The notes under the pieces: generated by a model | What the model was told of the DNA's origin: nothing | Seen by the model: only the letters and a program-made list of their open reading frames with translations | Databases searched by the model: none | Made by a program: the position numbers and the translations under genes | Source: an uncultured Tissierellia bacterium | GTDB lineage: Bacteria; Bacillota; Clostridia; Tissierellales; Tissierellaceae | Assembly (NCBI GenBank): GCA_946402705.1 | Contig: CAMIXG010000014.1 | Span: forward strand, 1 to 43,972 | Length of the DNA: 43,972 nt | Direction of reading: 5' to 3' | In this document: in pieces, positions 32,949 through 41,800 of the stretch | How the letters are laid out: each line of letters begins with the position of its first letter | How positions within the stretch are numbered: position 1 is the stretch's first letter

Positions 32949-34112
32949 TTACTTATCTTTTCCATACATACCAGTAAGCATAAGTGCTATTGCACCATCA
33001 CCAGTTATATTACAAGCAGTTCCAAAACTATCTTGTAGGGCAAAGATTGTAAGCATAAGTGCTATACCTGCTTCATCAAATCCAAGTATGGCAGTTATAA
33101 TTCCAAGTGATGCCATAACGGTTCCACCAGGTACTCCAGGGGCACCAATAGCAAAAATACCAAGTAAAAGTACAAATATAATCATACTCATAAGAGATGG
33201 TAAACTACCATAAAGTATTTGAGATACTGTCATTACAAAAAATACTTCTGTAAGAACAGAACCGCATAGGTGTATAGTAGAGCAAATAGGAATTGTAAAG
33301 TTTACAACTTCCTCATCAAGTATAGGTGATTTTCTAGCAGATTCTAAGGCAACTGGTAATGTAGCTGCAGATGACATAGTTCCAACAGCTGTTAAATAAG
33401 CAGGTACATAGTATTTAAATACCTCCTTAGGATTTTTCTTAGATATAAGACCAGCTATAGCATATAAGACTGCCATCCATATAAAGTGGCCTATTAAAAC
33501 TATTATTATGACCTTTATAAAAACTGGAAATTGTTTTGTTATTCCGCCTTCATAAGCCAGTCCTGCAAAAGTTGTAACTATGAATAGTGGAAGAACAGGT
33601 ATAATCATTTTAGTTACAACCTGTAACATTATATTATTAAATTCATCAAAGAATTTTTTCATAAGCTCAGATTTAGTCCATACAATAGTAAGTCCCAAAA
33701 TTATAGAAAGTATAAGTGCAGACATAACAGGCATTATTTGAGGTATATCCAAGGCTAAAATTAGACTTGGTAACTCTCTAAGGCCTTCTGGATTACTAAT
33801 AATATTTAGTTTAGGTATAAGAGCATATCCGGCAGTCATTGAAAATAAGGCTGCTCCCACTGAAGATAAGTAGGCAATGATGAGTACGCTTCTAAGCATT
33901 TTACCTGCATTTGAATCTAGTCCTGTAATAGATGGTGTAATAAATCCAAGTATAATAAGAGGTACACAGAAAATAATAAACTGTCCTATTATGTGTTTTA
34001 CTTCTAGTATAATTCTAATAATTCCTTCATTTACATTTAATCCTACTACAATACCAATAACAACTGAAATCATTAACATGACAATCAGGTTATTTTTTAT
34101 TTTATTTATCAT
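32949..34112 (-). CDS. Dicarboxylate/amino-acid:cation symporter (DAACS family)
   Basis: A 387-residue sodium- or proton-coupled symporter of the glutamate-transporter fold. Family landmarks are the FCVPLIILGFITPSI segment in the third helix, the Ser-rich GTMSSAATLPVAL hairpin, APGVPGGTVMA in the second hairpin and TACNITGDGAIALML in the last helix, with Asn and Asp for substrate and Na+. The last motif differs from the NMDGT of strict glutamate carriers' helix 7, so a neutral amino acid such as serine, threonine or cysteine is possible. AAGGAGTG precedes the ATG. It starts 11 nt after the desulfidase-family gene, suggesting that it imports that enzyme's substrate. Confidence 0.85.
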   Translation of the reverse strand: MINKIKNNLIVMLMISVVIGIVVGLNVNEGIIRIILEVKHIIGQFIIFCVPLIILGFITPSITGLDSNAGKMLRSVLIIAYLSSVGAALFSMTAGYALIPKLNIISNPEGLRELPSLILALDIPQIMPVMSALILSIILGLTIVWTKSELMKKFFDEFNNIMLQVVTKMIIPVLPLFIVTTFAGLAYEGGITKQFPVFIKVIIIVLIGHFIWMAVLYAIAGLISKKNPKEVFKYYVPAYLTAVGTMSSAATLPVALESARKSPILDEEVVNFTIPICSTIHLCGSVLTEVFFVMTVSQILYGSLPSLMSMIIFVLLLGIFAIGAPGVPGGTVMASLGIITAILGFDEAGIALMLTIFALQDSFGTACNITGDGAIALMLTGMYGKDK

Positions 34113-34123
34113 AAATTCACTCC

Positions 34124-35419
34124 TTAGTTTTCAAGCATTATATTTATAATTTCATCATCAACATCCTTCATAGCATTGATGCAAAGTCTAGCAAGGTTTT
34201 TAATAGACTGTTCAATACTAGGGCTAAGGATACCGTCAGTATCATTGATACTTATATTAGCCATAGCAAGCCTTGCTTGTATAACGGATTCAGATGATGC
34301 AGTTGCGATTTTGAAAGCACATCCACCCTTGGCACCATCACAAAACATACCAGATAGAGTACCAATCATATTTTTTATAGCAAATCTAATTTGCTCATCA
34401 CTACCACCGAGTAGCCAAGTAATAGCAGATGAAGCACCAATACCAGCCGCTATAGCACAACCACAAACTGGTGCTAGGTTTCCAGTATAAGATTTTATAT
34501 AGGCAGTCATAATATGACTAAAGGCTAGGGCGCGTGATAGTCTATCATCAGTAGCCTTTATTTCGTCAGATACTACAGCCACAGGTATAATGGCAGCAAT
34601 ACCCTGATTACCACTTCCAGCACTACTCATAACTGGCATACTAACACCAGACATCCTTGCATCACAAGCAGCAGAAGCTATCATTCTAGCCATATTTTCA
34701 GGACTAGCCTGCATAAGTTTATTATCTATTAATTTATTAAAGTGAGCACCTAGCCCAATCCCACAATTATTTTCAACTCCATATTCTGAAATATTCTTAT
34801 TTACTTCTACTCCCTCAAGTAGAAAACTAATATCAGAAAAAGGTACTTTTTCAATAAAGACTCTTATATCCTCGATTTTTACATTATGAAGATAATTTTC
34901 TTTTTTTGACTTATCACAAACTTCATAGTCTTTTTCAAAAACAACCTGTCCATCTTTGACAAGTTTAGTTATGTTAGTATGACTATTTCTGATTTCACAA
35001 ATGCCAATATGATTTTTAGTTGACACCTGTGCATATATATAGAAGTTTCCCTGACTTCTTTCAATATCTAAATTGATTTTTCCAGAATCAATCAATTTAT
35101 TTGCAGATGAAATCGCATTTTCATCAACATTTTTAAAAACCTCTAGCATTAAATCAGCATCTCCACATACTCCTGCAAGAGCAGATGCAAAATCTAACCC
35201 AATCTCTTTGGTATTGGGTATCCCCACACCCTTACCATTTTTGAAAATATTAGGTGAAACCTTAATTATAATCTCATCAATACTTTCATTTAAGTTTTCA
35301 TAAGCTTTACTAACAGCGATACCAACTGCAACAGGTTCAGTACAGCCTATAGCAGGTTTAACACCAGTTTTTAGAGAGTTTAAAAACTCCTTATAATATC
35401 TAGTTTCAAAATCTACCAT
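34124..35419 (-). CDS. L-cysteine desulfidase / serine dehydratase-like (UPF0597, YhaM/CyuA family)
   Basis: A 431-residue cytoplasmic enzyme of the UPF0597 family. The N-terminus has PAIGCTEPVAVG; the C-terminal half has MSSAGSGNQGIAAI, VCGCAIAAGIGAS and FCDGAKGGC, providing conserved cysteines for an iron-sulfur cluster as in L-serine dehydratase alpha and cysteine desulfidase. It would turn L-cysteine into pyruvate, ammonia and sulfide, or act on a related amino acid. Start ATG 35419 follows AAGGAG; the longer upstream frame is not supported. It is the first gene of a two-gene unit with the DAACS symporter, which parallels the enzyme-plus-permease pairing known for cysteine use in enteric bacteria. 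Confidence 0.85.
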   Translation of the reverse strand: MVDFETRYYKEFLNSLKTGVKPAIGCTEPVAVGIAVSKAYENLNESIDEIIIKVSPNIFKNGKGVGIPNTKEIGLDFASALAGVCGDADLMLEVFKNVDENAISSANKLIDSGKINLDIERSQGNFYIYAQVSTKNHIGICEIRNSHTNITKLVKDGQVVFEKDYEVCDKSKKENYLHNVKIEDIRVFIEKVPFSDISFLLEGVEVNKNISEYGVENNCGIGLGAHFNKLIDNKLMQASPENMARMIASAACDARMSGVSMPVMSSAGSGNQGIAAIIPVAVVSDEIKATDDRLSRALAFSHIMTAYIKSYTGNLAPVCGCAIAAGIGASSAITWLLGGSDEQIRFAIKNMIGTLSGMFCDGAKGGCAFKIATASSESVIQARLAMANISINDTDGILSPSIEQSIKNLARLCINAMKDVDDEIINIMLEN

Positions 35420-35871
35420 AATTATCATTCTCCTTTTTCTCATTAAAGAAATAGTCTTAGTTGCAATAAGTATAAAGTATAACATAGTACCTTAATATTA
35501 TAGCTTAAAAGCTAGAAAATAACTAATAAAACATCATAAATAACTCATTAATCCTAACATTAAAATATGAAAGAAATATGAAGAAAAGTTCATAAATTAA
35601 ATTTTGTAAAAACTCCATAAAAATCGCTAAAAATAGAGAAAGTATAAATAATGAAATACTATATTAAGAATATATGACATTTGAGGTAAAAAAACCTATA
35701 AATGTATGATATTATAACTCTATAAGAATAAATTAGATTTATAGTGGAAAACTTTATTGTTTTTTAAATCTAAGGCACAAAATTTCTAGAAGTATGGATA
35801 TTATATGACATAAAATGAATACTAACCAGGGATAAGTAGTATTGTACTTCCAAATTTAGGGAGGATATTTT
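35420..35871. promoter_or_regulatory. Divergent control region, desulfidase / giant adhesin
   Basis: About 450 nt without a gene. For the adhesin, TTGAGG (35681-35686), an 18-nt spacer and TATGAT (35705-35710) form a plausible promoter. Its leader would include TTAGATTTA (35733-35741) and TAAATCTAA (35765-35773), a perfect 9-bp inverted repeat with a 23-nt loop. GGGAGG lies just before the ATG at 35872. Confidence 0.5.
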
Positions 35872-38800
35872 ATGAGAAGTAAGAAGTTTAGTAGAATAGC
35901 ATTTCTGTTATTAGTGGTAATGTTATTAAATGGAATGACGGCCTTTGCAGGTGTAGGTGCATCAAAGACTGAATTTTCAGAACTAACTGAGCAAACAACT
36001 AATATAGACCAAGTAAGAGATGACATAGAAAAAAATGGAATTCTCTTGGAGAGTTTAAAGACATATGCGGGAACGGAAGGTTTATCAAATAGGTTAAGTG
36101 ATGACCCATCAATTGATGATAAACCAGAGAGAGACCTTTTTATTAGAACAAGAATTGCTAATGGAGTTGGATTAAAGAATCAACTTCCACAAGAGAAAAA
36201 TAAAACATTTCGTGTAGTAATTCCAGCTCCTGAAGATGGTATAAAAACTATCTTGGGACAGAATAATCTGCTGTGGGAATATGAGAATCCTTCTAGTAGT
36301 GCGGAGTTTGACTATAGAATGACTAGCATTACAGTAGGAAGATTAGTAGTAACAGCAAGCGAATACAACAATAATACACCTTTAGGCGAATTGACTAATG
36401 ATTATGATATTTTTAGAGGTGTAAATGAAATAACTATAGCCTATGATGGATATAAGAAAGATGTTGTAAATGAGGCTATGGTTCATATAACTTTTATGGA
36501 TGAGCTTCATAAGGGAATTAAATTAGATGATACTACAGCTGGCGGGAAAATAAACTTTGGTAGTAGACCAATAAGTGGTGATGATGTAGAAGGAAGAGTT
36601 GTAGATGGACAAAATCTTAGATTTACATCTAAAACTGCTGGAGTTACAGGTGAAGCTAAGTATGAGCCTAAAAATCAAGTTTACGTGGACTCATTTGTAG
36701 ATGGAACACTTAAGTTTTCACAAGTTGCAGGAACTAGTCTAAGATATACTGTTCTAGCTAAACCAAAAAAGCTACAACCTAAAGGTACTATCTATGACTT
36801 GGGTAAGATTAATTTTAGAAATGAGCATAATAATACATTCATTGATAAGAAAATTGGACAAAATATTAGTGACAAAAGATTATTTATTGTGGATGAAAAA
36901 ATAGATATGGACAAGGTGAAAGAATCTCACAAAACATATATTGATCATATGTATGAGGTTGAAATAACTAATAGGGTCGAAGGGCTACCAGGCTATGATT
37001 ATAGTAAGTATTATGTAAATGATCATATTAAGCTTGTTAGAAAAACTACTGAAGGTTCATTATCTACTGCAATGATAGGAGATAGGTATGAAGATACAGT
37101 AAAAGAAGACATGATAATGGTTCTTAAGCCAGGTGGAACAGGTTCTACTACTGTAAAATTTGATTTTAAACGTATTTCCTATAAGGTGCAATTAAATAAT
37201 GGAGAAGTTCAAACTCTTGATGTAGTAAAAGAGGATACTAGTAAAATCACATTTGATAAAGCTAAGGTAAGTAAAGTTACAGTTGGTGGAGTGGATTATA
37301 CTGGAAAACTTATAGATATAAATAGCCTAGGAGATAAGGTTATAGAAGTGAGCTCAAGTGAGAACCTAAAGACTTTAAACTATGACGTTTATAATGTTTT
37401 TAGAGAGGCAAATGATTTTGTAACAAATCTTTATAAGGGAAGAGAGTTTAGAGGACTAGAAGGCTCAATAATAACAGTAAGTCCTATAAGACAACATGAC
37501 CACAATTATGGAGAAGATATTATAATTGAGGGAGATTATTCTCAAGATGAAGGTGAGGGTAGAAAAGGCATATTTAAATTAGCTGATAAGGAAAGAAAAG
37601 ATATAAAAATAGAAGTTGGGTCAACAAGAATGAACTTCTATTTTTCTACTTTAGATAAGGTTAGATATCAAGTCTTGTATATAACAAAATATGCAGATGT
37701 AGTTTCAACAGGGGGTAACTATCAAATAGATACAACTGAAAATGATCCATTTGAGATACTATATGAGTCAGAGATGTACTTTAATAGACCAGGCTCTGTA
37801 TTTTCAATGAATCCAAAAGATTTTACAAAGGGTAATTTTGAGCTTGTAGAACATGAAGAGTTTGCATCTCAACATGAACTTAAAGGATTTGAAGGATTTA
37901 AGGTTCAGTATATATCAAAAGGGCAAACAATTAATCTACCAGATGAGGACACTGTATATGTATATTCATATAAAAAACTTGTAGATAATAAGGTTGAAGT
38001 AGAGATACCTTTAAGAGAGGTAGATAAAGAGGGAAAAGATATTCAGCATCCTGGGAAACTGCTAACATATCCTAGAAAAACAGAAGATTACAAAGTAGAG
38101 TTTAGTATACCAAGAAGATATACTTGTTATGAAAACCCAAAAGCTATATTTAATTTTGATGGCATAGAGGGAGTAAAACAAGGTAGTGGTAAGTATACTA
38201 GCAATCCAGATGGTGGTATAACAATAGAGTTTATAATTGAAAAAATAGATGATGGTGGAGATTTATTCCCTAGAAATAGGAGTATGAGAGCTTTAGCAAA
38301 TCCAGAATTATATGCAAATCCTGCTATAGAAATTATAAACCAAAACTCTAAGGGGATTTTAGTGCAATATGGAGAAAAAGTAAGGGACAATTGTGGACCA
38401 GAAAAGGAACTTTATGTAACAACTATTGAACTTGTTAATGTTCAAAACATAAATGGGCAATTAGTACCACTTACAGAACTAAATTCAAGTCAGCCTTTAA
38501 ATAGACAAAAAATCTCAACTTTGGGTGATTCTATTATTACTTTAGACTTACCAATGGGAAAAAAAGTTGTTGCAACAGATGGAGATAAAAAAGCTTATGC
38601 CTACAAGGGTTATGAAAAAGATAAATTTGTTGGAGTAACTGATGAAAACGGAAGTCTTATAAAAGTTGATGTTGATGGAAGTGGAGAAAAAATCTTAGGT
38701 AAAGATACTAACAATATAAAACCTGATGTGAAAAATAAGACAGTTATTTATATATTGTTTGAAGAAAAGATAGACGATGAAAAACCAAAAGAGGAAAATT

Positions 38801-41800
38801 TCTTTGCAACTAGAAGATTTTATGTAAAGGTTAATGAAAATGCTATACCTCAATATGGGGATATAGTGGACGATAAATCAGCTCAAATAGAAGCTTTTTA
38901 TAAAAAATTAGAAACTGCAATTGATGATTATTATGCTGGAAAGACAGGTGGCTATGCATATTTTGACTCTTATTTAAAAAGTAAATTTCCTGGTGTTGAG
39001 ATGGAAAGAATAGACCATAATAAGTTTGAAACTAAGGATCAAATGATAAATTGGAACACAAAACCTAAAAAAGCAAATCCAGCACCAAGGGATAAAATTG
39101 TTCCAAATAGTGAGTTTAAAATAACACATACAGTGTCATATGAGTATAGTAAGGAACCTTTCTATATAGGAAAACATAAAAATCCAAATGCTAAGATGCA
39201 AGAATTTACTAGGGTTAAAGATAGTACTAAAGGTTTCAATTTAAAAGATGAAGCAGCTTGGGAACCTTTCCAAGATGGTTATGTGACTATGAAAGATGGA
39301 GAAACTATGGCAAATGTAACTCCTATAATATATGTTATGAGAGGTCATGCGGATGTTAAGGTTGAGCCAAAAGACCCAGAAGTAAAACCAGAAGGAAGTG
39401 GAAAAAATCTAAATATAGTATATAGATTTTTTGATAAAAATGAAAAATTAATTACAGCTCATGAACCAATACAAGTTACAGATTTAGAAGAGGGAGTAAC
39501 TCGTCTTGGAGCAAGGATATATGATTTTAGAGATAACTTTAAGTATGAATATTGGGGCAAGGGTGATGGTTTAAAAGAGGGCGATATAAAATACTCAGAT
39601 AAATTAGAAAACAAAAAGACAGTAACCCTATACCTAGATTATAAGGGTGAAGGAGAGTTACCACCAAGACCTGATACAGCATATAACTATACTGTATTAA
39701 ATATCTTAAAGGCAAAAGAGAGTTATGAAGAAGACAAGATACTAAGTATATACAAATCACCAAGTAAGTTGCCAATAGGATCAGAAACATTTATATCACC
39801 AACTAATAGATTAGCTCAAGGATATGAGCTTTTAGATGATGATGGCAATATTACAAATAACTATGGTCTTAAGAAAATAGTTATTAAGGATGAAATGAAA
39901 GAAGGAGCAATGGCAAATCAACATAAGTATTACTATGTTGCCAAAGAGAGCCCTTCAGAAGAGTATGTTTACTCTGTAAAACATGTGGATGAAAATTATA
40001 ACTTATTATTTGAACCGGAAATAAAAAGACATCCACAAAATATAAGTAATATAAAAGAAGTATCTAAAAATAAAGATGGCTACAAAACTCGTGTACCAGA
40101 AATACAATTAGATTTTACTAATACTTCAATTAAATCTATATTTAAGTTTGCAAATAAACAAGGTTATAGTATTTCTGAAGAAGCAAATAAAATGCTTTTA
40201 AAAGATACTAATACTGGAAAAATAGCAGCAGAAATTAGAGTGGAAGAAGGAACAACAACACTTTACTTTGTATATGACAAGGATGTAAGTGTTGCAAAAA
40301 TCATCTATAACGCAAATGGTGGTCAGTTTGAAGACAATCAAATCATAAATGAAATAATAGGAGATACAAGTAAAAAAATAGCAGAACACAATCCAAGTGT
40401 TAAGCTTAAAGACAGAGAAAATGTTTCATTTAGAAAATGGATGATGAAAAATGAAAAAGGCGAATTTATAGAAATAGAAGATAGAAATATAAATGCTGGA
40501 GAAACTGTGGATTTATATGCACAGTGGAAGGAAGGACCAGCGAAATATAGAGTAACTTATGATGCAAATGGTGGAACTGGCTTAGTAGTAGATGACCAAG
40601 AATATGAGGAAAACACTAATGCCACTATTAAAGATAAAGGCAATATGGCAAATGATAAACTTATGTTCAAAGGTTGGAATACAAAAGCAGATGGCAAGGG
40701 AACACCTTATGCTCCAGAGGCTGAAGTAAAAATGACTGGTGATTTAAAACTTTATGCACAATGGGGAGAAAGCGTTACAAGTCTTAGGATAGACAAGGGC
40801 TGGGGTGGAAAAAAACCAGCAGCTGGAACAGTGGTAACTGTAAACCTTGTAAATAAATTAAAACCAGAAGAAGTAGTGCAAAGTATTGAGATGAGAGAAC
40901 CAAGTGCAGGAGCTATAAACTGGACAGGACAATTTGAAAATGTACCAATGTACAATGCAGATGGTTCTACAGCAGAATATACAGTAGTAGAAGTACCTGT
41001 TGAAGGTTACAAATCCACTGTGAGCTCTCCAGAAAAAAATCGTTTTTATATCTATAATGAAAGCACAGAAACTATAGATATAGATGTGGAGAAAAGATGG
41101 GTTGGAGAAGAAGGCCCTGAAGTAACAGTAGTTCTTTATAAAAAGCCTGAAAAAGGAGCATCAAGAATTGCTCCATTAGAAAACGGATTAGAAGATGAAA
41201 AAGTTGGAGAGGTTAAATTAAATAAGGGCAATGATTGGAAAGGCAAATTTACAGTTCTTAAAAACACTGTTAATTTTGGAGAAGTAGAATACTATATAAA
41301 AGAGATTCAAGTTCCAGGCTATACAACGGTTATAACTGGAAGTTACAAAACTGGTTATGTAATAACAAATACGAAAGATATAGAAATGGGAGACCCTATT
41401 AAAGTCAGAAAGATTTGGGTTGGAAAAAGACCAGCAGAAAATACTGTTGTAACATTTAATTTAGTGAATATATTAGATAAGGATAAAATCTTGGAATCAG
41501 TTGATGTAAATAAGGATGGAGAATGGGATGGTGAATTTAAACCAGTTCCAAAATACAATACTGATGGAACTAAAGCGCAGTATACAGTTATAGAAGAGGA
41601 TATTGATGGATTTATGCTTCATAGAATGTTCTTTGACGAAGAAAGAAACAAATTTGATGTAATGAATAGAGACAACCAAATGATAGATATACCTGTAGAA
41701 AAAAAATGGGTTGGAAAGCAACCAACAGATGGAACTGTAGTTACAGTAAATCTTTATGAAAGATCATATAGCACAGGTACTAGAATGCCTATTAATAGGA

